DNA of 64,000 bases from JAMXLO01 sp963696645 (GTDB lineage: Bacteria; Pseudomonadota; Alphaproteobacteria; Acetobacterales; Acetobacteraceae). The notes beneath the pieces are model-generated. The model was not told the origin of the DNA and did not search any database. It was given only the letters and a program-made list of their open reading frames with translations. The translations under genes and the position numbers were made by a program. The stretch covers positions 310,001 to 374,000 of the forward strand of contig CAVOKY010000011.1 in NCBI GenBank assembly GCA_963696645.1, in the 5' to 3' direction. Of the stretch, positions 26,979-36,545 are shown in pieces (the first letter of the stretch is position 1; the number at the start of each line of letters is the position of its first letter).

Positions 26979-28049
26979 TCAACCGGCTCCCTCGGGGGGA
27001 CGCTGGCCGACTGTCACCGGCACTTCGATCTCGTGGCCCTGCCGGCGAATCGACAGCTTGACGTCGGTTCCAGGTGCCGCCGCGGCAACTGACCGGATCA
27101 GGCCGCGCGAGGTATCGATATGTTCGCCGTTCACCGCCGTTATCATGTCACCCTGGCGGAGGCCCGCTCGCGCCGCCGGGCTGTTGTGCTCGACGCCGGC
27201 GACCGTGACGCCGTTGTCCGAATCTTCCACCGAAACGCCCAGCCAGCCGCGCTCGATCCGGCCGCCGCCGCGCAATTGTGCGACAATCGGCATGATCAGC
27301 TCGCTCGGTGTGGCAAAGCCGATGCCCACGGAGCCGCCGGACGGCGACACAATGGCGGTGCTGACGCCGATCACCTGGCCGTCCATGTTGAAGATCGGAC
27401 CGCCTGAGTTGCCAGGATTGATCGGGGCGTCGAGCTGCAGGAAATTGTCGAACGGTCCGGCGCCAAGGTCGCGGCCGAGTGCCGAGACGATGCCGGCGGT
27501 CACCGAGCCGCCCAGGCCGAACGGGTTACCGGCGACGAGTACCCAGTCGCCCACCTCCACCTGGCGGGAATCGCCCCAGGCCACGGCAGGCAGCGGGCCG
27601 GGTGCCGAAACCCTGATCAGTGCGACATCGGTCAGCTCATCGGTGCCGACCACCTTGGCGGGGTACTGTTTGCCGTCGGTCATCGACACCACGATCTTGT
27701 CCGCGTGTCCGACCACGTGGTTGTTGGTCACGATCAGCCCGGACGGATCGATGATGAAGCCGGAACCGGCGCCCAAGGTCTGTTCATGGCGATTGCCGAA
27801 GCGGCGGCGGAACTCCCGCCCCAGCGGGGTGTCGCGCAATTCCGGCGGCAACTCCGCCAGCGCCTCGCCGCCCGTGATGGTCTCGGTGACCGCGATGTTC
27901 ACCACCGCCGGCAGGACGCGCTTCACCAGCGGCGAGAAACTCTCGGGCGCCCCCCGCGCGACGGCGTCGCCTGGAGCGACAGCCGTGCAGGCGGTGACCA
28001 GCAGTACAAGGGCGAGAATGAGGCCAGTCGGATGACGGCGTTGCGGCAT
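26979..28049 (-). CDS. DegP/HtrA-like periplasmic serine protease with one PDZ domain
   Basis: A 356-residue protein started at the ATG at 28049, which directly precedes a lipoprotein-type signal (LILALVLLVTAC, lipobox cysteine at the end). The trypsin-like triad is H in VTNNHVVG, D in ELTDVALI and S in NPGNSGGPI. One PDZ domain (GWLGVSVEDSDNGVTVAGV...AARAGLRQGDMI) ends the protein; classical DegP has two. It would degrade or refold damaged envelope proteins. First gene of an operon with a two-component system, which likely regulates it. Confidence 0.9.
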   Translation of the reverse strand: MPQRRHPTGLILALVLLVTACTAVAPGDAVARGAPESFSPLVKRVLPAVVNIAVTETITGGEALAELPPELRDTPLGREFRRRFGNRHEQTLGAGSGFIIDPSGLIVTNNHVVGHADKIVVSMTDGKQYPAKVVGTDELTDVALIRVSAPGPLPAVAWGDSRQVEVGDWVLVAGNPFGLGGSVTAGIVSALGRDLGAGPFDNFLQLDAPINPGNSGGPIFNMDGQVIGVSTAIVSPSGGSVGIGFATPSELIMPIVAQLRGGGRIERGWLGVSVEDSDNGVTVAGVEHNSPAARAGLRQGDMITAVNGEHIDTSRGLIRSVAAAAPGTDVKLSIRRQGHEIEVPVTVGQRPPEGAG

Positions 28050-28200
28050 AGGGATCGTGTTCTTTCCCGGATCGTCGCGGCATGCGTGTGGAGCAGATGG
28101 CATGTTGACGCGCCTGCAACAAGAATCCGGCCATCAGAGTTTGGTCAGAAGCTGTCGGGGTGGTGGCGGGAAGCGCAGCGCGTCAGTCATATGGGAGTCC

Positions 28201-30630
28201 TCATGGTCCGGCCTGTATCGGGTCTTCGGGCCAGTCGTGCCGCGGATAGCGCCCGCGCATGTCGCGCCGCGCATCGGCCCAGCCGCTGGTCCAGAAACCC
28301 GCGAGGTCGGCGGTGATGGCGATCGGCCGGCCGGCCGGAGACAGCAGCGCAAGCTGCAGCGGAACCCGACCGCCGGCCAGCGTCGGCGTCGCGACCAGGC
28401 CGTAGAACGCCTGCGCCCTGGCCGATGCGACCGGCACCGGTTGGGTGTAGTCGATCGGGGCTCGGCCGCCGGGCAGCGTGAGTTGTGTCGGCAGTTGATC
28501 GTCGAGGCGCCGCGTGAGGTCCCAGGGCAGTTGCCCGCGCAGCATGGCGGTCAGGTCGAGGCGCGACAGGTCGGCAAGTCGCGACAATCCGGTAAGCTGC
28601 GGCGCCAGCCACGCCTGGACAGACGTACCCAACGCCTCATCCGACAGGTCTGGCCACGCCTCCGACGGTTGGATATTGCGCATCAGGCCGACGCGGGCCT
28701 GGAACTGCCGCGCCGACTCGGTCCACGGGAGAGGCCGCAGTCCATCGGTTGCGACGGCATCCGCCAGCGAGGCGGCAAGTTCCGCCGCACCGACCGGCTC
28801 CGTGCGATCGGCCAGGATCAGCGATCCCAGCCGCCGCCGCCGCCGCGCCAGCACCGCTCCGGAGACCGGATCGAAGCCGGTCTCGACCTGCTCGGTGATG
28901 CGTGCCGTGAGCGATCCCGGCAAGGCCTCCGGATCCAGCGGCGCCGCGAGCCGGATGCGCGCCGCTGCCTTCATTTCTAGCGACGCAACGGCGAGCAGTT
29001 TCGCATTGGCCAGCGGATCGGTACGCGGCAGCCGAGCCCCACCGCCGCCCGCCAGCCGAAAACTGCCCGGCTCGCCGCGCCGTTGTGCCATACGGTCGGG
29101 GAACGCGGCGGCGAGCAGCTTGCCGGGATCGCCATCGGCGCGTGCGTCCGCCCGCAGACGAAGCCGCCGGCGATATTGGCCGGCGACCCGGCGAATCCGC
29201 GTCAGGGCACCACGATCCGCGGCCGAATCGCCGTTCGCGATCGCTGCCAGACGGAGGCCGATATCCGCCGGCGCGTTGGGGCTGCGCAGCGGATCGCGCT
29301 CCTCGAGCAGCGCGGCGAGGTCGGCGGCACATGCCGCCTCACCCGGGGTCTCGGCTGCCAGCATCATCGCCGCCAGCCGCGGATGCGCACCAAGCGTCGC
29401 CATGCGGCGGCCGGCATCGGTGATGCGGCCCCTCGCGTCCAGTGCGCCGAGTTCCATCAACAGTACGCCGGCCGCGGCGAGCGCGCCGGTCGGCGGCGAG
29501 TCGAGGAATGTCAGATCGTCGGGTGCAGAACCCCAGGCGGCGCAATCCAGCACGAGGGAAGAAAGTTCGGCCTCCAGGATTTCCGGCCGGTCGAAGGCGG
29601 CCAGCCCACGGTGCAAAGCCGTTGACCAGAGCCGGATCGCCATGCCTGGCGCCTCACGGCCGGCGCGACCCGCGCGCTGCTCGGCGGCGGCGCGCGAAAC
29701 ACGCAGCGTGGTCAGCCGCGTCAGGCCGGTGGACGGGTCGAGCCGCGGTGCGCGACGCCAGCCGCCATCCACCACAATGCGCACGCCGGGAACGGTCAGC
29801 GAAGTCTCGGCGATCGACGTCGCCAACACCACGCGCCGCCCCTCGGCCGGACGCAGCGCGCGATCCTGCTCAGCCGGCGGCAGGTCGCCGTGCAGCGGCA
29901 GCACCAGCGCACCGCAATCCGCCAATCCTGCCTGGGTCCGGCGGATTTCCGCCATGCCGGGCAGGAACGCGAGGATGTCGCCGGCATGCTCCGCCAGCAC
30001 GGCACGCACCGCGCGCGCCATCGCGTCGGGCAGTTCGCGCGGGCCTGGGATGTCGCGCGCGGCGTGGCGGATATCGACCGGGAACATACGTCCCGCGCTC
30101 GCGATCACGTCCGCATTCATCAGGCCTGCCAGGCGGGCGCCATCCGCCGTGGCCGACATCGCCAGAAGCCGCAGTTCCGGCCGCAACACGCGCTGCAGTT
30201 CGAGGCAGAAGGCCAGCGCCAGATCGGACTCCACCGAGCGTTCGTGCACCTCGTCCAGGATCACCACCACCACGCCATCCAGCCCGGGATCGGATTGCAG
30301 GCGCCGGACCAGCAGTCCTTCGGTGACGACCTCGATGCGGGTGTCAGCGGACACGGCGGCGTCCAGCCGGGTGCGGAAACCCACCATCCCGCCGGGCGCC
30401 TGACCAAGCAGCGAAGCCATCCGCGCGGCCGCGGCACGTGTCGCCAGCCGGCGCGGTTCCAGCATCAGGATGCATGCGTCGCCACGCCACGAAGCGTCGA
30501 GCAGTGCCAACGGCAGCAGTGTCGTCTTGCCGGCGCCCGGCGGTGCCACCAGCACGGCGTTACGCCCGGCCGCCAGCGCAGCCAGCACGGCTGGGATAGC
30601 TTCGGTGACCGGGAGTTCGGGCAAATTCAT
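28201..30630 (-). CDS. hrpB: ATP-dependent helicase HrpB
   Basis: An 809-residue DEAH-type RNA helicase, normal length for HrpB. Motif I APPGAGKTTLLP, motif II DEVHERS, motif III SATADG, motif VI QRAGRAGREAPG and the C-terminal HrpB-specific domain ending PRHDWPEDP are all present. The cellular role of HrpB is poorly defined; family similarity suggests RNA remodelling. It is divergently oriented to the DsbD-like gene. Confidence 0.93.
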   Translation of the reverse strand: MNLPELPVTEAIPAVLAALAAGRNAVLVAPPGAGKTTLLPLALLDASWRGDACILMLEPRRLATRAAAARMASLLGQAPGGMVGFRTRLDAAVSADTRIEVVTEGLLVRRLQSDPGLDGVVVVILDEVHERSVESDLALAFCLELQRVLRPELRLLAMSATADGARLAGLMNADVIASAGRMFPVDIRHAARDIPGPRELPDAMARAVRAVLAEHAGDILAFLPGMAEIRRTQAGLADCGALVLPLHGDLPPAEQDRALRPAEGRRVVLATSIAETSLTVPGVRIVVDGGWRRAPRLDPSTGLTRLTTLRVSRAAAEQRAGRAGREAPGMAIRLWSTALHRGLAAFDRPEILEAELSSLVLDCAAWGSAPDDLTFLDSPPTGALAAAGVLLMELGALDARGRITDAGRRMATLGAHPRLAAMMLAAETPGEAACAADLAALLEERDPLRSPNAPADIGLRLAAIANGDSAADRGALTRIRRVAGQYRRRLRLRADARADGDPGKLLAAAFPDRMAQRRGEPGSFRLAGGGGARLPRTDPLANAKLLAVASLEMKAAARIRLAAPLDPEALPGSLTARITEQVETGFDPVSGAVLARRRRRLGSLILADRTEPVGAAELAASLADAVATDGLRPLPWTESARQFQARVGLMRNIQPSEAWPDLSDEALGTSVQAWLAPQLTGLSRLADLSRLDLTAMLRGQLPWDLTRRLDDQLPTQLTLPGGRAPIDYTQPVPVASARAQAFYGLVATPTLAGGRVPLQLALLSPAGRPIAITADLAGFWTSGWADARRDMRGRYPRHDWPEDPIQAGP

Positions 30631-30700
30631 TCCGAGTAATGCTGGCCGTTCGGCGGGTTTTGCCCCATATGGTCACGAAATCCGGTCCCTGGGGAAATCG

Positions 30701-32740
30701 ATGCCGCGCACGCTGAGCATCCCGCTGTTGTTCCTGCTCCTCCTCGGCTGGGCGTTTCCCGCCGGTGCGCTGGAAAGCCGGCCGGCCGTCAGTGCACGAG
30801 CCACGGTCGCCCTGGTGTCCGATACCGACGCGGTGACGCCCGGCCAGCCGTTCCGGATCGGCCTGTATATCCGGCTGATGCCGGGCTGGCACACCTACTG
30901 GAAAAATCCCGGTGACGCGGGTGTCGCGCCTGATGTGACGCTGACGCTGCCGCCCGGGGCCAAGGCCGGCTCGATCGCCTGGCCTGCACCGGGGCGCATC
31001 TCCGAGGGTCCGTTGATGACCTACGCCTACACCGGTGATGTGCTGTTGCCGATCAGCATAACACCGGCCCCGGGTCTCGCCGCCACCACCATCAAGGCAC
31101 ACGCCGAGTGGCTGGCGTGTCGCGAGATCTGTGTGCCGGAGGAGGCCGACTTCCAGCTCGACCTGCCATCCGGGACCGCTGCGCCATCGGCGCAGGCACC
31201 GCTGTTCGCCGCCTTCGATCGGCAGGTGCCGCGACCATCGCCGTGGCAGGCCGTGATCAGCAAGGATGGCGCGTTGTGGTTGCAGGGACCCGAGCTGACC
31301 CCGGCAACGGTGGTCGATGCCTGGTTCATTCCCGACACGCCGGGCGAGATCCGCGACAGCGCCGCGCAGCCGCTTACCGTATGGCTTGGCGGTTTCACGT
31401 TGGCTCTGAAGCCCGGCAAGGCGTTTCAGCCCGACGGTGGCCTGTCCGGCATACTGACGGTGCGTGACCGCAGCGGCTTGGAAACCGACGTGACGATGCG
31501 CGCGACGCCCGGCATCGTACCGCCGCCGCCGCCGGCGATGCGGTTGCAGCGCACGCTTGTGCTGGCATTTCTCGGCGGATTGATCCTGAACCTGATGCCC
31601 TGCGTGTTTCCGGTGCTGGCCATGAAGGCTGTGGCCCTGGCGGGCGCGCCGCGTGGCGGGGCACGCTGGCAGGCCGCTGCGTACACGTCCGGCGTGCTGA
31701 TCGCCTTTGCCGGCCTTGGTGCCGCGTTGCTCGGGGCGCGCGCAGCCGGCGCGGCGGCCGGCTGGGGGTTCCAATTCCAGTCGCCGGTGTTTGTCGCGGC
31801 GATGGCCTGGTTGCTGTTCGCAGTCGGCCTCAATCTGTCCGGGGTGTATCAGATTGGCACCGGCTTGACCCGGACGGGTCAGGGCCTGGTGGCGAGCAGG
31901 GGGCATCTCGGCAGTTTCTTCACCGGTCTTCTGGCAGTCGTCGTCGCCACGCCATGCACCGCGCCGTTCATGGGTGTCGCCATCGCCGCCGGGCTGGCGG
32001 CGCCTCCAGCCGTCACCATGCTGGTGTTTCTGGTCATGGGGCTTGGATTGGCGGCGCCCTACGCCGTGTTGGCCGTGCTGCCGGCGTTGGGACGTGTCGC
32101 GCCGAGGCCGGGACAATGGATGGAGATACTGCGCCAGGCGCTGGCGTTCCCGATGTATGCCGCGAGTGCCTGGCTTATCTGGGTGATCAGCCAGGAGGCA
32201 GGGCCGTCCGGAGTACTCGGCACCGCGGCCGGCCTGGTGCTGTTGGGTTTCGCCGCCTGGGTGGTAGGGATCACGCAGGCCACCGCAGACCGCGGCCGCC
32301 GCATCGGACAATCGGCTGCCGCGGCGGCGCTGCTGGCGGCGCTTGCGGTACTGAGCGGAATTGCGACCGCGCCGGCGGTCACGGCGGGCAGCGTGGCGGA
32401 AGCCGGCGCCGAGCCCTTCACGCCGGCACGTCTGGCGGCGTTGCGTTCCGAGGGACGGCCGGTGTTCGTCAACATGACCGCCGCATGGTGCGTGACCTGC
32501 CTGGTGAATGAACGGGTGGCACTCGGCAGCGAACCCGTGCAGCGCGCCTTCGCCGACCACCACGTGGTCTATCTGAAGGGCGACTGGACGCGGCAGGATC
32601 CCCGTATCACCGATTATCTGCGCGAGAACGGTCGCGATGGCGTGCCGCTGTACGTGTACTATCCGCCAGGCGGACAGCCGGAGGTCCTGCCGCAGATCCT
32701 CACTGCGAATGCGGTGCTGACCGAGTTGGATCACGGCTGA
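30701..32740 (+). CDS. DsbD/ScsB-like thiol:disulfide interchange protein
   Basis: A 679-residue membrane protein from the ATG at 30701 (ribosome site ggggaaa). A signal peptide (LSIPLLFLLLLGWAFPAGA) leads to a periplasmic DsbC/DsbD-alpha-like domain with two cysteines (WLACREICVPEE), then about eight membrane helices with the redox cysteines of the DsbD core (NLMPCVFPVLAMK and ATPCTAPFMG), and a C-terminal thioredoxin-like domain with WCVTC. It passes electrons from cytoplasmic thioredoxin to periplasmic thiol proteins. The TlpA-like thioredoxin at 34341 is a plausible partner. Confidence 0.9.
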   Translation: MPRTLSIPLLFLLLLGWAFPAGALESRPAVSARATVALVSDTDAVTPGQPFRIGLYIRLMPGWHTYWKNPGDAGVAPDVTLTLPPGAKAGSIAWPAPGRISEGPLMTYAYTGDVLLPISITPAPGLAATTIKAHAEWLACREICVPEEADFQLDLPSGTAAPSAQAPLFAAFDRQVPRPSPWQAVISKDGALWLQGPELTPATVVDAWFIPDTPGEIRDSAAQPLTVWLGGFTLALKPGKAFQPDGGLSGILTVRDRSGLETDVTMRATPGIVPPPPPAMRLQRTLVLAFLGGLILNLMPCVFPVLAMKAVALAGAPRGGARWQAAAYTSGVLIAFAGLGAALLGARAAGAAAGWGFQFQSPVFVAAMAWLLFAVGLNLSGVYQIGTGLTRTGQGLVASRGHLGSFFTGLLAVVVATPCTAPFMGVAIAAGLAAPPAVTMLVFLVMGLGLAAPYAVLAVLPALGRVAPRPGQWMEILRQALAFPMYAASAWLIWVISQEAGPSGVLGTAAGLVLLGFAAWVVGITQATADRGRRIGQSAAAAALLAALAVLSGIATAPAVTAGSVAEAGAEPFTPARLAALRSEGRPVFVNMTAAWCVTCLVNERVALGSEPVQRAFADHHVVYLKGDWTRQDPRITDYLRENGRDGVPLYVYYPPGGQPEVLPQILTANAVLTELDHG

Positions 32741-32853
32741 CCGCCTCCATCATCGGCCCCCGGGCGCGCAGCGATTTTCGTTTGACATTGCTGGTGCGAT
32801 CCAAAGACACTGTCCGTCCGTGACCTGACCGCTCGGCTGAGACGGGGTGGTGG

Positions 32854-34332
32854 ATGCGCAGGCAGCGAATTACCATTGCGACGCTGTTGCTGGCCCTGGT
32901 CGCGGCCCCGGCGAATGCCACCGTGCTGCTGGGTGGCGTGGCACCGGAGCCGGCGAACCATCATTCATTCGTGCGCGATTTCACCGGTGCCCTTGTGGCG
33001 CAGGACAACCAGTACGCCGCCGACATCGCAGCCGCCTACAACGGCACGTTCGATGTGGTCATGCAGCAGTGCTTCGGCGGTGGCTTCCTCGACGACATCC
33101 ATGGCCTGGCGCAGCCGCACACCTTCACCTCGGCTTCCGCCTGGAACGAGGTCTCCTGGTCGTCGACGCGCACTCCGAACTTTCTGTTCAATGCCAGTGT
33201 CCAGGACTTCACCGACGCGTGGCGCGCCGATGTCGCCACCTACCGCAGCGCCCGTGCCACCTATGTCACCACGCTGGGCGGCAATCCGGGCACCAAGGAC
33301 CTGTTCGCGCCACCGGGTGTGACACAGGGGATCATCACCACCACGACCTATCTGGAGCATCCGCAGTACGAGTCGCCGGACCCGCCGCCCAGGCCCGGCG
33401 CCAATGACCTGCGGCAGATGTTCACCCCAGGTCCAGGGGGCAACAACTATGCCATCCTTGTCGCGTGGAGTTCACCGCGTGCCGGGGATGCAGCGGACCT
33501 TCTGCGCGAACAGGCGGATATCGAGCGGGTCTACAATACACTGCGCACAACCTATAACATTCCCTTCAACAACATTGTTGTGCTGTTCAATGGCGATGCA
33601 CGGAATACCGCCCTTCCGGCGCTCAATGGCATCATAGGCGACGCCTTTCCGGGCGGCGAAAACATCGGGCCGGTCACCGTCGATGGGCCGAACACGCAGG
33701 CAAACTGGCGGTCGGCGCTCGCCGGCAATATGTTCGTCAACGCGGCAGGCGGGCTTGGCATTCGATACGGCGCCAATGACCGCCTGTTCGTCTATAACAC
33801 CGGCCATGGCGGCGAGGTCACCGTGCAGGCGCCGCCGGCCGCGCCTGGCATGGCCTGGGCAGTGCCATACCGCGCCAACGGCTTCAGCCTGTTGCCGCAA
33901 CTCGACGATATCTGCTGCATCGTCAACCCTGACGGGACCGACCTGTTGCAGATTTCCACCCGGCAACTGGTCACCGATCCCAATGTGCACGTGACAGTGG
34001 ATGGCATCGATCTCGGATCGCTGATGGCCGATCTGGTCACTGGCACAAGTGCGCTGATCAATGATGTCACGCCATACGTCGGGGCCACCTACACGTACCA
34101 GCTCGATGTCGATCCGGCGCTGCTCGCAACCGACCCGAGCGACTTCTTTGTCAATCTGATCGACCCGATGAGCCCGGGCTTCCTCGCCAATCCAAGCCTG
34201 ATCCCCGCGATCGACATTAGCGGCGGTGATCAGGAACTGCTGACGGTGTACACTCCCGAACCTGGCACTGCGGCGCTGCTGTTGGTGGGCATTGCAGGCA
34301 TCGGCTTTGTTCGGCGGCGTCCGCGCGGCTGA
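32854..34332 (+). CDS. Secreted caspase/legumain-like (C13-type) protein with PEP-CTERM anchor, unusual motif order
   Basis: A 492-residue exported protein: signal peptide of about 22 residues (ending PANA) and a C-terminal PEP-CTERM sorting tag (TPEPGTAALLLVGIAGIGFVRRRPRG). The body has elements of a caspase-fold cysteine peptidase. A strand ending in a likely nucleophile (FDVVMQQCFGGGF, C73) comes first; the strand set YAILVAWS (199-206), NIVVLF (250-255) and LFVYNTGHGGE (H318), which normally precedes the cysteine strand, comes after it. If the fold assignment is right, the catalytic halves are permuted. It is convergent with the TlpA-like gene. An exosortase to process the tag is not in the window. 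Activity is an inference. Confidence 0.7.
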   Translation: MRRQRITIATLLLALVAAPANATVLLGGVAPEPANHHSFVRDFTGALVAQDNQYAADIAAAYNGTFDVVMQQCFGGGFLDDIHGLAQPHTFTSASAWNEVSWSSTRTPNFLFNASVQDFTDAWRADVATYRSARATYVTTLGGNPGTKDLFAPPGVTQGIITTTTYLEHPQYESPDPPPRPGANDLRQMFTPGPGGNNYAILVAWSSPRAGDAADLLREQADIERVYNTLRTTYNIPFNNIVVLFNGDARNTALPALNGIIGDAFPGGENIGPVTVDGPNTQANWRSALAGNMFVNAAGGLGIRYGANDRLFVYNTGHGGEVTVQAPPAAPGMAWAVPYRANGFSLLPQLDDICCIVNPDGTDLLQISTRQLVTDPNVHVTVDGIDLGSLMADLVTGTSALINDVTPYVGATYTYQLDVDPALLATDPSDFFVNLIDPMSPGFLANPSLIPAIDISGGDQELLTVYTPEPGTAALLLVGIAGIGFVRRRPRG

Positions 34333-34340
34333 CCCGGCGG

Positions 34341-34892
34341 TTAGCCGGCTACCATCTTCCGCACGATTTTGCTCGCCTCCGGCGTCGACCAATCCGCCGA
34401 ACCTTCCAGCCGACCGCGTTCGCGTCCTTTCGTATCGATGATCAGACTGGTGGGGATGCCTTGTACATTGCAGGCGCGAGCCGCCGCGCCACTGGGATCG
34501 AGCAACACCGGCAGGCCGGTGATGCCGTGCTCGTGGTAGAATGCTATTACCGCCTCGGCGCCGCCATGATCGGATGACAGCGGCAGCACCGCGATGTCGT
34601 CGGGCGCCAGCATCTTCGACAACGCGGCGAGCGACGGCATTTCGGCGACGCATGGCACGCACCACGTCGCCCACAAATTGATCACCATGCCGTGGCCGAG
34701 GAACTCGGACAGATGATGCTGCGTGCCGTCGGCGGCGACGAAGACAATGTCCGGCGCGGGCACTGGCGGATCGATGGGTTTCAGATCGGTCGCCAGGTCC
34801 TGCAATTCCTGTGCACGCGGTTTGCGTGCGATGAGGCCGGCGGCTAGGGTCCCGCCCGCCGCGAGCACGGTGCGGCGCGTGATCAATGGCAC
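34341..34892 (-). CDS. TlpA/ResA-like thioredoxin-fold protein, exported
   Basis: A 183-residue protein started at the GTG at 34892, nine bases after GGAAGG on the coding strand. It has a twin-arginine signal (ITRRTVLAAGGTLAAG) and a thioredoxin fold with the active site WATWCVPCVAEMPSL, plus the cis-proline region VQGIPTSLIID. It would reduce disulfides in the periplasm, for example in cytochrome c maturation, drawing electrons from a DsbD-like protein such as that encoded at 30701. It is divergent from argH, with only 15 bases between the two starts. Confidence 0.9.
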   Translation of the reverse strand: MPLITRRTVLAAGGTLAAGLIARKPRAQELQDLATDLKPIDPPVPAPDIVFVAADGTQHHLSEFLGHGMVINLWATWCVPCVAEMPSLAALSKMLAPDDIAVLPLSSDHGGAEAVIAFYHEHGITGLPVLLDPSGAAARACNVQGIPTSLIIDTKGRERGRLEGSADWSTPEASKIVRKMVAG

Positions 34893-34907
34893 TGTGGAAG
34901 CCCTTCC

Positions 34908-36317
34908 TTGAGCAAGACGCCGGACAACAGGAACGTGGCGGCGAACCCGCAATGGGGCGGGCGTTTCGCCGCCGGCCCGTCGGCGGTGATGCAGGAGATC
35001 AACGCCTCGATCGGCTTCGACCGCAAGCTGTGGCGCCAGGACATCCGGGGTTCGCTGGCGCACGCTGCGATGCTGGCAAAGGTCGGTGTCATTTCCGCCA
35101 AAGATGAGCAGTCGATCCGCGACGGTCTAGCCGCGATCGCGCACGAGATCGAGACCGGCCAATTCCTATTCGATGTGGCGCTCGAGGACATCCACATGAA
35201 CATCGAGGCGCGGCTGACCGAGCGGGTCGGCGAGGCTGGCCGCAGGCTGCATACCGCGCGCAGCCGCAACGACCAGGTGGCGGTGGATTTCCGTCTATGG
35301 GTGCGCGATGCGATCGACGGATTGACCGGGCAGATCACCGACGTGATGCGCGCGCTTGCCGATCGCGCCGTTGCGCATGCCGCCGATCCGATGCCGGGAT
35401 TCACCCATCTACAGGTCGCGCAACCGGTGACGTTCGGCCATCATCTGCTGGCCTATGTCGAGATGCTGGATCGCGACCGCGGCCGGCTTGCCGATTGCCG
35501 CCGCCGGTTGAACGAGTGCCCTCTCGGCAGCGCGGCGCTCGCCGGCACTTCGTTTCCCATCGACCGGGCGATGACCGCGCAGGCGTTGGGTTTCGACCGG
35601 CCGACCGCCAACTCGCTGGATGCCGTATCGGACCGCGATTTCGCCCTGGAGTTTCTGGCCGCGGCCGCGATCTCGGCGATGCATCTGTCGCGCTTTGCCG
35701 AAGAGATCGTGGTGTGGTGTTCGGCGCCGTGGCGCTTCATCCGGCTGTCCGACGCCTTCACCACCGGCAGTTCGATCATGCCGCAGAAGCGCAATCCGGA
35801 TGCCGCCGAACTGGTGCGGGCAAAGTCGGGGAGAGTGACCGGCGCGCTGGTGGCGCTGCTGACGGTGATGAAGGGCCTGCCGCTCGCATACGCCAAGGAC
35901 ATGCAGGAGGACAAGGAACCAGTGTTCGATGCGGCCGAGGCCTGGGCGCTGTCGCTGGCGGCGACCGCCGGCATGGTGCGCGACCTGACGCCGGACTTGG
36001 CGCGGATGCGGGAACTCGCCGGCTCGGGGTTTGCCACGGCGACCGACCTGGCCGACTGGCTGGTGCGCGTGCTGAAGCTGCCGTTCCGCGATGCGCACCA
36101 CATCACGGGCAGGCTGGTCGCCTCGGCCGAAGCGAAGGGTGTCGACCTGGCGGGGCTGACGCTCGTCGACATGCAAATCGAGGAACCGCGGATCACCGAC
36201 GATGTATTCTCGGTCCTCACGGTCGAGGCTTCGGTCGCATCACGTACCAGCCTCGGCGGTACGGCGCCGGCCCGGGTGAAGCGCGCGGCGCTGCGGTGGC
36301 GGGCGGCGCTGGCATGA
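34908..36317 (+). CDS. argH: Argininosuccinate lyase
   Basis: A 469-residue enzyme of the fumarase/aspartase superfamily that splits argininosuccinate into arginine and fumarate, the last step of arginine synthesis. The family signature GSSIMPQKRNPD is at about residues 285-296, HTARSRNDQV near 120, and the N-terminal WGGRF motif is present. The start is an unusual TTG at 34908 (MSKTPDNRN); no in-frame ATG lies before the conserved WGGRF. It overlaps the next gene by four bases. Confidence 0.95.
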   Translation: MSKTPDNRNVAANPQWGGRFAAGPSAVMQEINASIGFDRKLWRQDIRGSLAHAAMLAKVGVISAKDEQSIRDGLAAIAHEIETGQFLFDVALEDIHMNIEARLTERVGEAGRRLHTARSRNDQVAVDFRLWVRDAIDGLTGQITDVMRALADRAVAHAADPMPGFTHLQVAQPVTFGHHLLAYVEMLDRDRGRLADCRRRLNECPLGSAALAGTSFPIDRAMTAQALGFDRPTANSLDAVSDRDFALEFLAAAAISAMHLSRFAEEIVVWCSAPWRFIRLSDAFTTGSSIMPQKRNPDAAELVRAKSGRVTGALVALLTVMKGLPLAYAKDMQEDKEPVFDAAEAWALSLAATAGMVRDLTPDLARMRELAGSGFATATDLADWLVRVLKLPFRDAHHITGRLVASAEAKGVDLAGLTLVDMQIEEPRITDDVFSVLTVEASVASRTSLGGTAPARVKRAALRWRAALA

Positions 36318-36445
36318 GAGCGGTCCTGATCCTTGCCGCGCTGCTGGCAACCGTCGTGCTGACGGGCTGCGGCAAGAAGGGCCCGCCCGATCCACCCGGA
36401 CCGCAGGATCAGATCATCTGGCCGCGGAGCTATCCCACGCGCTGA
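36314..36445 (+). CDS. lptM: LptM-type small lipoprotein (LPS translocon maturation chaperone)
   Basis: A 43-residue lipoprotein: hydrophobic signal with a lipobox (VVLTGCGKKGPPDPP) and a short proline-rich tail (DQIIWPRSYPTR). The CGKKGPP sequence directly after the lipidated cysteine is the hallmark of LptM (YifL), which helps the LPS translocon LptDE mature. The order argH-lptM-lysA is widely conserved and supports the call. It starts within the argH stop (ATGA). Confidence 0.85.
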   Translation: MRAVLILAALLATVVLTGCGKKGPPDPPGPQDQIIWPRSYPTR

Positions 36446-36455
36446 CGTCTGAGGC

Positions 36456-36545
36456 CTCACGCAATTTCTAGATGAATCTATTTATTAAATACAACTATAC
36501 GATGCTTTTCTGTTGATATTTTTCTAAAAGTATCGTTAATTGATT
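36456..36545. promoter_or_regulatory. AT-rich intergenic block upstream of a PEP-CTERM gene
   Basis: About 90 bases of strikingly A/T-rich sequence (for example ctatttattaaatacaac and gttgatatttttctaaaag) in otherwise G/C-rich surroundings. It separates lptM from an inserted PEP-CTERM gene. It may be a promoter/upstream element or DNA from a different source; I did not find a sigma-54 -24/-12 pair here, unlike the two PEP-CTERM genes at 45.5 and 56.2 kb. Confidence 0.45.

Noticed and set aside
30560..32734. 724-codon minus-strand open frame opposite the DsbD-like gene
   Set aside because: Mirror of a strongly supported membrane protein gene; text is histidine/arginine/glutamine-rich and without motifs.
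32782..32787. TTGACA upstream of the caspase-like gene as a -35 box
   Set aside because: The sequence at -10 distance (agacac) is too poor a match to call a promoter.
33472..34674. 400-codon minus-strand frame overlapping the caspase-like gene and TlpA gene
   Set aside because: Overlaps two better supported genes, no family features.
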